A stretch of 64,000 nt of DNA, taken from an uncultured Clostridium sp. (GTDB taxonomy: Bacteria; Bacillota; Clostridia; UBA1212; UBA1255). The stretch is from the NCBI GenBank assembly GCA_900543695.1, contig UQSG01000009.1, positions 1 to 64,000 on the forward strand, in the 5' to 3' direction. Shown in pieces: positions 45,158 to 53,031 of this stretch. A model generated the notes under the pieces. That model saw nothing but the letters and a program-made list of their open reading frames with translations. It was not told where the DNA came from and did not search any database. Numbering within the stretch: the stretch's first letter is position 1; each line of letters opens with the position of its first letter. Position numbers and translations under genes: made by a program.

Positions 45158-46654
45158 TCACCGGTAGGAAAAGTACGGGTTTGAATGCTTTGGTGCAGCG
45201 AGTGCATTAATATCCGAACCCAAGCCCGATTTTTCAAGCTCGGTGAAATTGATTGTTTTAGTGCCGTCTTTGTAATTGAATGTGAACGTAATCCTGTCGT
45301 CATAAAGGAAAATCGCATTGACAAAGCTGTCAATCAGCCTGCGACGGTGGTCAAGCTTCTTGGTGTCAAGCTTTCTGAACCGATGAAACCAAAAAATAAT
45401 TTGTTCTCGGGAAAGTGTGGGCTTTGCCATTTCTTCCTTGATAATCTGAACGGAAAGTTCGCTTTTTTGCTTTTCAAGGCTTTCGAGCCGTTCTTTTGTA
45501 GAGGCGGTTAAAATACCTTGCTGAATGGCGTCAAGCATATTATCAATGGATTTTTGCGTATCGGCAAAACGCTTTTTGAGCAGCGGTAGCGCGGTGTTTT
45601 CCTTGCTTTGCAATTTCATTACCGTATCGGCAAGTTTCTCAATCAGCTCATCGTCAAAAATCAACTTCTTGATCTGCTCGATTACAAGATTTTCAATCCA
45701 TTCTTTTTTAACTGTTTTCTTGTCACAGCCCTTGTGATTTTTTACGCTTGCACATTTGTAATAACGGTGAACCTTGTTCCTGCTTGTTCCGCTTTCACCG
45801 ACCATATAACATTGACACTTGCCGCAAAACAGCTTTGTTGTCAACAGATATTCGTCTTCGGCTTTATGTTTTGCCGGAGCTTTTTTATTTGCCGCCATGC
45901 GTTCCTGCACACGGTTGAATAAATCCTCGGGGATAATTGCCGGTATACCGTTTGAATGAACAATGTCGTTATACCTGTATTCGCCGATATATTTACGGTT
46001 GTGCAGCATTCGGGTTACGCTGTTTATGCTGATTTTACCGCCGCGTTTGGTACGAACGCCTTTCAGATTCATTTCGTCGGTAATTTCACGCATAGACGCA
46101 CCGTCTGCATAATGTTTAAATGCGTCAAGTACCGCCGGAGCCGCAAGCGGATCAATTTGAAAATACTGCTCGCTGTCGATCATATAACCGATCGGCAATG
46201 TTCCGCCGTTATATTTGCATTTCAGTGCGTTCTCGGTCAGTCCGCGCGTGACCTTTTCGGAAAGTTCAGCCGAATAATATTCCGCCATACCCTCAAGCAT
46301 AGATTCAAGCAGAATGCCCTCTGCTCCGGCTGAGATAGCCTCAGTTGCGGAAACGACCTTTACGCCGTTATTTTTCAAAATGCGTTTGTAGTGCGCCGAA
46401 TCGTATTTATCCCGTGCGAAGCGGTCAAGTTTCCAAACAATAACAACCTCAAACTTTTTGCCTGCACTGTCTTTTATCATTCGCTGAAAGTCAGGTCGTC
46501 GGTCAGTTCTCGCCGATAATGCGCGGTCGATGTAGGTTTCTACAATTTGAATGTCATTTTTCTCGGCAAAGGCCTTGCATTCGCGGAGCTGTCCTTCAAT
46601 AGATTCTTCACGCTGATTATCCGAAGAATATCTTGCATAGATTACGCCTTTCAT
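45158..46654 (-). CDS. large serine recombinase (site-specific integrase)
   Basis: A 498-residue intact recombinase. The resolvase domain (1-150) has the nucleophile Ser10 in YARYSSDNQ, then the R-rich active-site segment RALSARTDRRPDF and WKLDRFARD. The recombinase domain (about 160-270) is followed by a zinc ribbon with CGKCQ and CASVKNHKGC, a coiled coil (365-430) and a C-terminal tail. Such enzymes integrate and excise elements at short core sites without high-energy cofactors. ATG 46654 follows AGGCAGGTGAAAAGTA. It is the likely mover of the surrounding island. Upstream lie the palindromic repeats at 46.7 kb. Confidence 0.95.
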   Translation of the reverse strand: MKGVIYARYSSDNQREESIEGQLRECKAFAEKNDIQIVETYIDRALSARTDRRPDFQRMIKDSAGKKFEVVIVWKLDRFARDKYDSAHYKRILKNNGVKVVSATEAISAGAEGILLESMLEGMAEYYSAELSEKVTRGLTENALKCKYNGGTLPIGYMIDSEQYFQIDPLAAPAVLDAFKHYADGASMREITDEMNLKGVRTKRGGKISINSVTRMLHNRKYIGEYRYNDIVHSNGIPAIIPEDLFNRVQERMAANKKAPAKHKAEDEYLLTTKLFCGKCQCYMVGESGTSRNKVHRYYKCASVKNHKGCDKKTVKKEWIENLVIEQIKKLIFDDELIEKLADTVMKLQSKENTALPLLKKRFADTQKSIDNMLDAIQQGILTASTKERLESLEKQKSELSVQIIKEEMAKPTLSREQIIFWFHRFRKLDTKKLDHRRRLIDSFVNAIFLYDDRITFTFNYKDGTKTINFTELEKSGLGSDINALAAPKHSNPYFSYR

Positions 46655-46680
46655 TACTTTTCACCTGCCTTTCTTTTGGA

Positions 46681-46790
46681 GTGTATAACACAAGTTTTCC
46701 TTGATGTTATCTGGATTTTGGGGTGTTAGGGATCTCCCTAACAAGCGAATTTGCTGCAGCAAATTCAGTGCTTGATGAGACAATGCCCGC
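46681..46790. repeat. palindromic repeat block, left copy
   Basis: TGTTAGGGA-TC-TCCCTAACA (46724-46743) is followed by the 20-base palindrome GAATTTGCTG/CAGCAAATTC (46747-46766) framed by CAAGC and GCTTG. The reverse complement of this block resembles 49657-49870, including CAAGCACTGAATTT and the TTAGGG/CCCTAA hairpin in the same outward order. The preceding ATAACACAAG and GATGTTATCTGGA also recur near 49525 and 49589. Confidence 0.7.
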
Positions 46791-46817
46791 AAAATTGATT
46801 TCTGTGGACTGATTATT

Positions 46818-49295
46818 TTAATTAATCCTTCTTTTATATTTACATCCTGTAGTCTTATAATTTGAACATCCAAAGAATTCTCCATACGGTCCTTTCTTTT
46901 TCAACAATTTCCCGCCACATAACGGGCATTCCCATTGTTCTCGTTTAAGTTCGTTACCGTAGTGTTCTTTGAGTTCCATAGCAAATTCGGATTCTTGATT
47001 ATTAACAGTAACAAGAAACGCTTTTTTCTTCGCTCTTGTCAATGCAACATAAAAAAGACGGCGTTCCTCTGCATATGGGTATTGATCACAATTATCGAGT
47101 AATAAGTTTAGTATAGCAGCATCTTGTATTTTGCTGGGAAAACCCATTCTTGATTTTTTATTATTAATAATAAAGATATAATCTGCCTGTAAGCCCTTTG
47201 ATTTGTGTGCAGTTATAAAACTCATTTTTAGATCGATTCGCTTTCGGTATTTTACTTCCACGAATCCGCTAACATTATTATATTGACATTCAAACAATCC
47301 ACTATCACTCAATAATTTTGCATCAAAGGAGTATCTTCCGATGAAGAACACGCTACTATCTCTCGGCAAATCTTCGAGTTTTTTAGCCATAAACTCAATG
47401 GAGAACTTATCGGTATATCCGCTAATTTCACCTAAAGCAAACCCTACAGCATCAGTTTTCCCTTTGATGGACTTTTTGATCTGAACTGGATTTTGCATTA
47501 TGAAATTTCCGCTAATTTCTATAAGTTTTTGAGTAAAACGATAGGTTGTTTCAATTTTACTGATTTCGGTAGAACCCCAGTATTTTTCAAAGTTCAAAAT
47601 ATATCCGATATCACTGCCTGCGAAACGATAAATGCTCTGCCAATCATCGCCCACGCAAAACAGATCATAATCATTAGATTTTCTCATACTGTTTAACAAT
47701 GAGAAACGAGCCTTGGAAATATCTTGATACTCGTCAACAATAACATATTTGTAAGGACTGATATATTTCCTTTGTTCAACAAACTGGGTTGCCATATTGA
47801 TCATATCATTGAAATCAATTTCCTTGTGTTCGTGCAAATAAGCACAATATGAATTAAATATTGGTTCAAGAAGTGACATAATGGTATTATTGTTTTGAGC
47901 ATTACTATTTCCAACATTTAACTGCCGCACGGTAGCAATTGAATATCCATTGCTTTTTATAAGATTGATAACGGTTTCAAATAACTCTATAACACCATCA
48001 AGAACAGAATTACCGTCAGCAGACACTTGTTCCCATAATTCTTTTGTAGCTTTCGGTGTTAGTTTTACGCCGTTTAAAATAAGTTTTTCTTTTAAGTTTT
48101 CAAGCAAGAGACCATCAAATTTTTCATAAGCATAACATTCAATCAAGACAGTATTATTAGCAGTATGGGTTTCTCGCTTCCATTTCATAGATGCTTGATA
48201 TGATTGGCTTGCTGTCATTCCGTTAGCGCCTTTGAAATAAGTTGGAACTTCTCCGTTCTTGTTTATACCAAAATACTCAATATAGATATCATATTCAGGT
48301 AAATAAAAGTCCGGGTTATATTGGCCGTATTCACTTGTGCGTGTATCGATTTTATAAGGGTTCTCATAGATATATTGTATTCCGTTTTGTGTTAAAAAGT
48401 TGGCTATATCCATTTCACCATAACTTTTTACTGTTTCATTATTTATAGTTGTTGGCGGATTTAATCGCAAATATTCTTCATATTCGGCCTGTGTTTTAAA
48501 CTCAAACTCGGACTTAGAAACAACGCGATTATACAATAAATACGAACTTAACAGATTTAAGTATGCATCTGATTGCATATTCAACAACAACTGCTCTTTA
48601 ACGAACTTCCGCAAATTTAATTGCGTAATTTTAGGGACGATGCCATTTACTTTAGTAATAATATTCAACCCAAGTTTATGAAAGGTAGATGCATCTATGT
48701 TACAACCGGTTTCTTTGTTAATTCGTTGGCTCATTTCACTTGCTGACGCATTGGTAAAGGACAATACCAAAATATCTTCCGGTTTATATTTTCCCGATTT
48801 TAACAGGAATTTAATTTTACCAACTACGGTAGTTGTTTTACCCGTTCCTGCACCAGCAATTACAAGGTGGTTATGCGCGTCCTTGACAATACAAGTCATT
48901 TGTTGCCTATCTAATCTCCGTCCTTCAACATCACCAATCAGGGCATACGCATTTTGAATTTTGACATCGGCGACCCTATCGTTATGAATACTAATTTGTT
49001 GTTTAAGAGATTTTTCGCTATGATATAGTTCTGCTCGTTTCTCCAATAATTTTTTATAGTGTGCTGCCTTTTTTAACTTTTGAGTATTAGTTAAAGCGAC
49101 GTTTGTCATTAGAGAAGCATTGCGATTATGCCATTCTGATTCTTTGCTTGGCTCAACAAAAGACTGCAAATCCGAAAATATGATAGTTATTTCTTGTAGA
49201 GCTGTATCAATCTGCATAATTAGGTTGTCGCACATATCATTACGGGCTTTTACTTTTTCTTTATGTTTGGAAATTATTTTTTGAATTATTCCCAT
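46818..49295 (-). CDS. UvrD/Rep-like superfamily I helicase with C-terminal zinc ribbon
   Basis: An 825-residue helicase. A coiled-coil N-terminus (about 1-110) precedes Walker A AGAGTGKTTTVVGK, motif Ia SFTNASASEM, a region with a PD-(D/E)xK-like stretch (YNPDFYLPEYDIYIEYFG, about 325-345), the DEYQDIS Walker B, QSIYRFAGSD, and motif VI VALTRAKKKAF. The last 40 residues form a topoisomerase-type zinc ribbon (CPLCGGKLLKKKG, CSNYKTTGC). The nuclease-like insertion resembles DNA helicase IV relatives. ATG 49295 follows GGGAG. It may serve element transfer, DNA repair or phage defence; with an excisionase-like gene just upstream it belongs to the mobile island. Confidence 0.9.
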   Translation of the reverse strand: MGIIQKIISKHKEKVKARNDMCDNLIMQIDTALQEITIIFSDLQSFVEPSKESEWHNRNASLMTNVALTNTQKLKKAAHYKKLLEKRAELYHSEKSLKQQISIHNDRVADVKIQNAYALIGDVEGRRLDRQQMTCIVKDAHNHLVIAGAGTGKTTTVVGKIKFLLKSGKYKPEDILVLSFTNASASEMSQRINKETGCNIDASTFHKLGLNIITKVNGIVPKITQLNLRKFVKEQLLLNMQSDAYLNLLSSYLLYNRVVSKSEFEFKTQAEYEEYLRLNPPTTINNETVKSYGEMDIANFLTQNGIQYIYENPYKIDTRTSEYGQYNPDFYLPEYDIYIEYFGINKNGEVPTYFKGANGMTASQSYQASMKWKRETHTANNTVLIECYAYEKFDGLLLENLKEKLILNGVKLTPKATKELWEQVSADGNSVLDGVIELFETVINLIKSNGYSIATVRQLNVGNSNAQNNNTIMSLLEPIFNSYCAYLHEHKEIDFNDMINMATQFVEQRKYISPYKYVIVDEYQDISKARFSLLNSMRKSNDYDLFCVGDDWQSIYRFAGSDIGYILNFEKYWGSTEISKIETTYRFTQKLIEISGNFIMQNPVQIKKSIKGKTDAVGFALGEISGYTDKFSIEFMAKKLEDLPRDSSVFFIGRYSFDAKLLSDSGLFECQYNNVSGFVEVKYRKRIDLKMSFITAHKSKGLQADYIFIINNKKSRMGFPSKIQDAAILNLLLDNCDQYPYAEERRLFYVALTRAKKKAFLVTVNNQESEFAMELKEHYGNELKREQWECPLCGGKLLKKKGPYGEFFGCSNYKTTGCKYKRRIN

Positions 49296-49307
49296 AAAAC
49301 AGTCTCC

Positions 49308-49493
49308 CTACTCTTCCGCCTTGTCGCTATTCACCCATTCGTCAATTTCGGAAACCTTGAACTTCCACTTCTTCCCGACTTTATGCGCTGGCATCTCTTT
49401 TGTGGCAATCCAACGCAACGCTGTATCTCTGCTGATTCCGAGATATTTCATGATTTCAGGCATGGAATAATAACGGTCTTCTATTTCGGCCAT
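49308..49493 (-). CDS. excisionase-like helix-turn-helix protein
   Basis: A 61-residue protein of the HTH_17/MerR-like excisionase type: MAEIEDRYYSMPEIMKYLGI, then SRDTALRWI and the wing KVGKKWKFKVSEIDEWV. ATG 49493 has GAGGTG 6 bases upstream; an in-frame start 3 codons earlier lacks one. It precedes the helicase by 12 bases in the same direction. Proteins like this direct recombination or regulate small elements. Confidence 0.85.
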   Translation of the reverse strand: MAEIEDRYYSMPEIMKYLGISRDTALRWIATKEMPAHKVGKKWKFKVSEIDEWVNSDKAEE

Positions 49494-49885
49494 AAAAAGC
49501 ACCTCAACATAATGTTTTTTATATTATAACACAAGATTTGTGATTTGTAAATATATTGTATGATATTGTACGATTTAGAACAACAATTTGATGTTTATAT
49601 TATCTGGACATTTTTTGATTTTTTTGATATAATAAGCAATAACAAAGTACATTCATTATGATTGTGTCTCAGCAAGCACTGAATTTGGCTATCCAAATTC
49701 GGGGATGCTGCTACGGCATTACCTTAGCAAGCATCGTCTTTGTGTCCACACTTGGCTTAGCAAGCATCGCCGCCTGTGTCCACACGACATTGCCTTTGCA
49801 AGCAACGCATTTTGATATCCCAATACTGCCGCTTGCCTGGCACTTGTTAGGGCAAATCCCTAAAACCCTTTGAACGGAGAATTCT
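49494..49885. other. gene-free stretch with palindromes and short tandem repeats
   Basis: 392 bases between the divergent excisionase-like gene and the 89-residue gene. The first 150 bases are very A+T-rich and hold the likely promoters. From 49657 it contains palindromes and the 33-base repeats described separately. It could be a regulatory, recombination or RNA-coding region. Confidence 0.55.
49657..49870. repeat. palindromic repeat block, right copy with tandem units
   Basis: GAATTTG-GCTATC-CAAATTC (49681-49700) resembles the left block in inverted orientation, as does TTAGGG-CAAAT-CCCTAA (49848-49863). Between them lie two units of about 33 bases, each TTAGCAAGCATCG (49724, 49757) followed by the palindrome GTGTCCACAC (49742, 49776), and a third partial unit TTTGCAAGCAACG at 49795. 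Confidence 0.7.
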
Positions 49886-50155
49886 ATGGATATAAATGAA
49901 CTCAAAAAACAAATGATTCCGTATTGGCGTGACATTTATAATCTGCAATACGGAAACATCTTCAAGCAACTATTTGTGCGTATCAAATACAGGATATTCG
50001 GAAACCGTTTCGGAACATCGGAGATTCCGGACAACATTCTTGAAGCCATTGCTCGCACAATGCTGCCGGATATCCGTGAATTCTTTCTTTCAAAAGAAGG
50101 ACAGGCTGAATTTGCGGCATGGAAAGCAGAACAAGAAAAGAAAAACAAAAAGTGA
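49886..50155 (+). CDS. small hypothetical protein of mobile island
   Basis: An 89-residue basic, helical protein (MDINELKKQMIPYWRDIYN, YRIFGNRFGTSEIPDNILEAIARTMLPDI). ATG 49886 has CGGAGA 8 bases upstream. I believe similar small proteins accompany Clostridia mobile elements, but I cannot name a family. It is 14 bases before the SWIM-domain gene and probably co-transcribed with it. Confidence 0.65.
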   Translation: MDINELKKQMIPYWRDIYNLQYGNIFKQLFVRIKYRIFGNRFGTSEIPDNILEAIARTMLPDIREFFLSKEGQAEFAAWKAEQEKKNKK

Positions 50156-50169
50156 TGTGAGGGAACAAT

Positions 50170-50622
50170 ATGGGATTGTTAGATTTAGCAAGCGGCGCTT
50201 CTGCGTGGAGAGGCTATGAATACTATAAGGAAGGTAGTGTTCTGCTAAAAAAGAAAATAACCGACCACGAATATAGCGGTACTTTGCGTGGTAGCGGAAA
50301 TAAGCATTATGATGTCTTTATAGACATCGAACATCCGAGAAAATCTCATTGCAATTGTCCTCATGCCAATGGCAAACGAATTATTTGCAAGCATCAGGTT
50401 GCACTGTATTTTTCTGTTTTTCCAAAAGAAGCTGATCAGTACTACAAAGAAGTTGAATATGAGGAGGAAGAAGAACGGCGGCAAGAAGAACTTGATAAAA
50501 AGGTTGTCGCTTATATTAACAGTCTTTCCAAAGAAGAGTTACGGCAAACCTTGTATGAGGTTCTTTATGACGGCGCCGATTGGGTGTTTGAGAGATTTGT
50601 GAGAGAGCATATTGATTATTAA
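50170..50622 (+). CDS. SWIM zinc-finger protein
   Basis: A 150-residue protein. The SWIM motif is clear near residues 58-75: CNCPHANGKRIICKHQ (CxC then CxH). A charged helix (EEEEERRQEELDKK) and a C-terminal helical domain follow. SWIM domains bind nucleic acid or protein and occur with helicases (SNF2) and MuDR transposases. ATG 50170 follows GTGAGGGAA. Its place beside a helicase and recombinase supports a role in the mobile island, details unknown. Confidence 0.8.
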   Translation: MGLLDLASGASAWRGYEYYKEGSVLLKKKITDHEYSGTLRGSGNKHYDVFIDIEHPRKSHCNCPHANGKRIICKHQVALYFSVFPKEADQYYKEVEYEEEEERRQEELDKKVVAYINSLSKEELRQTLYEVLYDGADWVFERFVREHIDY

Positions 50623-50664
50623 ATGATTAAGGCGAGAGATGAGTGTCCCTCGCCATTTTGAGTA

Positions 50665-50973
50665 TTATTGATATATTAGTTCTTTCAGCACGAATTCTCT
50701 TGCTCTGCTTTTGATACTGTTCATGCAGCGGATCCATTCCATTTGGTCAGCAGCTTTGAGTTGCTCGGTTACGCCCTCAATTTCAGCCGTCTGCTTGACA
50801 ATAAGATTGAACATATTCTCAGCGTCTTTATCAATGCCCATAATATAATCATTCAATGTGCCTTTCAACCGCATAGCATTGATGACCGTCCGATTGTTGC
50901 GGTAAAGAAAATCATAATGCATTCTGCCCCAAGCGCCGATGTTTTTAAGTTCTGTTTTCATAATAATCACCAT
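50665..50973 (-). CDS. tnpV: TnpV-like protein of Tn4451-type elements
   Basis: About 102 residues (98 if ATG 50961 is used). The pattern IGAWGRMHYDFLY, LNDYIMGIDKDAENMF, EGVTEQLKAADQMEWIRCMNSIKSRARE is that of TnpV, an accessory protein of Clostridium transposons whose function is unknown. It is shorter at the N-terminus than the usual 120 residues. Neither start has a good ribosome site. It sits next to an IS110 element. Confidence 0.75.
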   Translation of the reverse strand: MVIIMKTELKNIGAWGRMHYDFLYRNNRTVINAMRLKGTLNDYIMGIDKDAENMFNLIVKQTAEIEGVTEQLKAADQMEWIRCMNSIKSRAREFVLKELIYQ

Positions 50974-51265
50974 GCCGACCGCTTCGCTCTCGGCACAAAT
51001 AGGGACGAAAGAGAGCTGACAAACGGTCGCCTTTCTTGTAAAATTAAATTTGAGGAGGAAGCATACTACAACGCACGGTAGGAGGAGTCGTAGACTGCTT
51101 CCAGAGCTTAAAACAGTATAATAATCAGTGTTAGAATCACCTTTTCAAGCACAAATAAGTGGCGCTTCGAGCCCGTACACTAAGGATTGTATTAACACCT
51201 GTTAATTGCTTGGTGGTTCAGTCACTGCTTTCTTCTCACATTTTTGTTGTGAGGAGGTTGTTGAT
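50974..51265. other. region upstream of IS110 transposase
   Basis: 292 bases. GGAAGCA (51057-51063) pairs with TGCTTCC (51096-51102); ATTAACA-CC-TGTTAAT (51191-51206) and CTCACA/TGTGAG (about 51235-51252) form further hairpins. The left border of the IS110 element lies in here; ACACTAAG at 51177-51184 recurs at 52617-52625 near the other end. Confidence 0.5.
51082..51265 (+). ncRNA. possible IS110 bridge RNA region
   Basis: Members of the IS110 family encode a structured bridge RNA in a non-coding end that pairs with target and donor DNA. This stretch directly before the transposase contains two or more hairpins and no protein frame. It is a predicted place only; the RNA borders and loops were not derived. 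The 3' non-coding end (52523-52620), also structured, is the alternative. Confidence 0.35.
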
Positions 51266-52625
51266 TTGAAAGTTGTATTTCCAACCTGTTGTGGGGTCGA
51301 TGTCCACAAATCGTTTCTGGTTGCAACGATCATTAAAACGTCGCAGAACAGCTTACAGCCGAGCTACCAGAAGAAACGGTTCTCCACTTTCAACTCCGAT
51401 TTGAATCGCTTTGCCGATTGGCTTCGCGAGAACGACTGTTTGGATGTCTGCATGGAATCCACCGGAAAGTACTGGGTTCCTGTCTTTAACATCCTGGAGA
51501 AACAGGCTATCCGCGTGGTCATCGCCAATCCTAAATGGGTCAAAGCTGTAAAAGGCAACAAAGATGATACAAAAGACTCCAAATGGATTGGAGATCTGTT
51601 TCGCATCGGCCTTGTCAAAAGCAGCTTTATCCCCAATAAGGACATTCGCATCCTTCGGGAACTGACACGCTACCGCTATAAGCTCATCTCCATGAAAAGT
51701 AGTGAAAAAAACCGTTTTCAGAATGCCTTTACGGTCTGCAATGTGGCGTTGGATTCCGTTGTGTCTGATATGTTTGGCAAGTCTGCAACTGCCATTACAG
51801 ACTACCTTACATCCGATGTGGAATTTGATGCCCAGCACTGCATCTCTCTTCTGCAGCGCTCTCTTAAGAAGAAAGCTCCTGCAATTTTGGAGGCTGTGGA
51901 AGGTCATGAAATAGCTCCCGAGCAGAAAACCCGCATTGGAATTGTCCGCGACCATCTTCACTATATTGACAAGCTGGTAGAACGGGTGGATGATTGCGTG
52001 GAAGGCATGGTCCAAAAACACGAGGGTTCCATTACTCTTTTGCGCACAATTCCTGGTGTTGACCGCAGCAGTGCCATTACCATCCTCTCCGAGATCGGTA
52101 TCGATATGGCCCAGTTTGGCTCTTCCAAACGCCTGTGCTGTTGGGCTGGCTTAACCCCTGGCAACAACGAGTCCGCAGGGAAGAAGAAATCTGTCCGTAT
52201 TTCACGTGCTGGAGTCTATCTCAAACCAGCGCTGGTGCAGGTTGCACACGCTGCCGTGAAGGACAAGTCTTCCACCTACTACGCTGTGAAATATGAGCGC
52301 ATCTCCAAACGTCGGGGTAAAAAGCGGGCCATTATTGCCATTGCCAGAATGATTTTAACGGCGGTTTTCTGTATGCTTTCTACCGGGGAGGTCTGGAGCC
52401 CAGTTGACCTCTACAAAGTCGATATGCCAGAGCACCTCAAAGAGAAGCAGCTTGCCAAGGCTGTGAAGCAGGCTGTTCATTTCCTTGAAACCCAAGGACT
52501 TACTGTACTTGATTTTGCTTAAATTTTTCTTCTTTCTCACTCATACCCTGAAAACTCCTAGGTTGGCAGGGCTGGTTTTGTGCGCCCTTTTTCGGGCCTG
52601 CTCGACTCATTTCTTTCACACTAAG
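51185..52625 (+). mobile_element. IS110-family insertion sequence
   Basis: About 1.4 kb around the transposase gene. The borders are inferred from ACACTAAG, present at both sides (51177-51184 and 52617-52625), and are uncertain. IS110 elements lack inverted ends, in keeping with what is seen. A structured GC-rich stretch (52562-52605) lies at the 3' end. Confidence 0.6.
51266..52522 (+). CDS. IS110-family transposase (DEDD type)
   Basis: A 418-residue intact recombinase. The N-terminal RuvC-like DEDD domain starts CGVDVHKSFLVATI and continues with CMESTGKYWVPVF and DTKDSKWIGDL. A helical linker precedes the C-terminal Tnp20 domain with TIPGVDRSSAITILSEIG, RLCCWAGLTPGNNESAGK and the conserved serine region. 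The start is TTG 51266, 8 bases after GAGGAGG. In this family the enzyme uses a bridge RNA to choose its target. Confidence 0.93.
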   Translation: MKVVFPTCCGVDVHKSFLVATIIKTSQNSLQPSYQKKRFSTFNSDLNRFADWLRENDCLDVCMESTGKYWVPVFNILEKQAIRVVIANPKWVKAVKGNKDDTKDSKWIGDLFRIGLVKSSFIPNKDIRILRELTRYRYKLISMKSSEKNRFQNAFTVCNVALDSVVSDMFGKSATAITDYLTSDVEFDAQHCISLLQRSLKKKAPAILEAVEGHEIAPEQKTRIGIVRDHLHYIDKLVERVDDCVEGMVQKHEGSITLLRTIPGVDRSSAITILSEIGIDMAQFGSSKRLCCWAGLTPGNNESAGKKKSVRISRAGVYLKPALVQVAHAAVKDKSSTYYAVKYERISKRRGKKRAIIAIARMILTAVFCMLSTGEVWSPVDLYKVDMPEHLKEKQLAKAVKQAVHFLETQGLTVLDFA

Positions 52626-52684
52626 TAACCTCCGAATTTAGTTTTTGCGTTTTGAATTAAAGTTCGGATAGTCTATGAAAATGA

Positions 52685-52726
52685 CAAATCCGAACCCTTC
52701 GCCGATTGGTTTAGGGTTCGGATTTG
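52685..52726 (-). terminator. terminator after tRNA-Leu
   Basis: CAAATCCGAACCCT (52685-52698) pairs perfectly with AGGGTTCGGATTTG (52713-52726). On the minus strand it follows the tRNA after 7 bases and leads into TCATTTTC. Confidence 0.85.
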
Positions 52727-52733
52727 TACTGTT

Positions 52734-52816
52734 TGGTGCGGATGACAGGACTTGAACCTGCACGCTTTCGCATTGGAACCTAAATCCAACATGTCTGCCA
52801 ATTTCATCACATCCGC
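52734..52816 (-). tRNA. tRNA-Leu (anticodon TAG)
   Basis: The minus strand reads GCGGATG acceptor, a D-arm, the anticodon stem TTGGA with loop TTTAGGT (anticodon TAG, reading CUN leucine codons), a variable arm GCGAAAGCG of the class II type, T-arm with TTCAAGT, CATCCGC, A73 and an encoded CCA. Length is 83 with CCA. It lies just beyond the IS110 element at the right edge of the mobile island. Confidence 0.95.
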
Positions 52817-52879
52817 AGCTCATTAAATTTTACTTTTTTATCATAGCAAACTAAAACCGAAATAACAAGCCCCCGCTCC

Positions 52880-52969
52880 GTTGCAAATGCAACTTGTATC
52901 CTTGCAGATCTATGATATAATAAGCCTGACATACGAGATATTGTATGGTTTGGGAAATAAATACAATAT
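52880..52969 (+). promoter_or_regulatory. pflB promoter with two inverted repeats
   Basis: TTGTAT (52894-52899) and TATAAT (52916-52921) have a 16-base spacer. The perfect palindrome GTTGCA-AA-TGCAAC (52880-52893) touches the -35. A second inverted repeat, ATATTGTAT (52938-52946) and ATACAATAT (52961-52969), lies just after the transcription start. Both are candidate operators; neither clearly matches Rex or FNR. Confidence 0.6.
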
Positions 52970-53031
52970 GTTGTAACACATTGTTTATTTTTCAGGTAAG
53001 AGCACGAAAGGCAAAAAGAAAGGGAAAAACG

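Noticed and set aside
46724..46743. Integron attC site suggested by GTTAGGG/CCCTAAC
   Set aside because: No integron integrase, no cassette array; the sequence is a plain short palindrome.
49724..49807. CRISPR array
   Set aside because: Only two and a half imperfect units, no spacers of constant length and no cas genes nearby.
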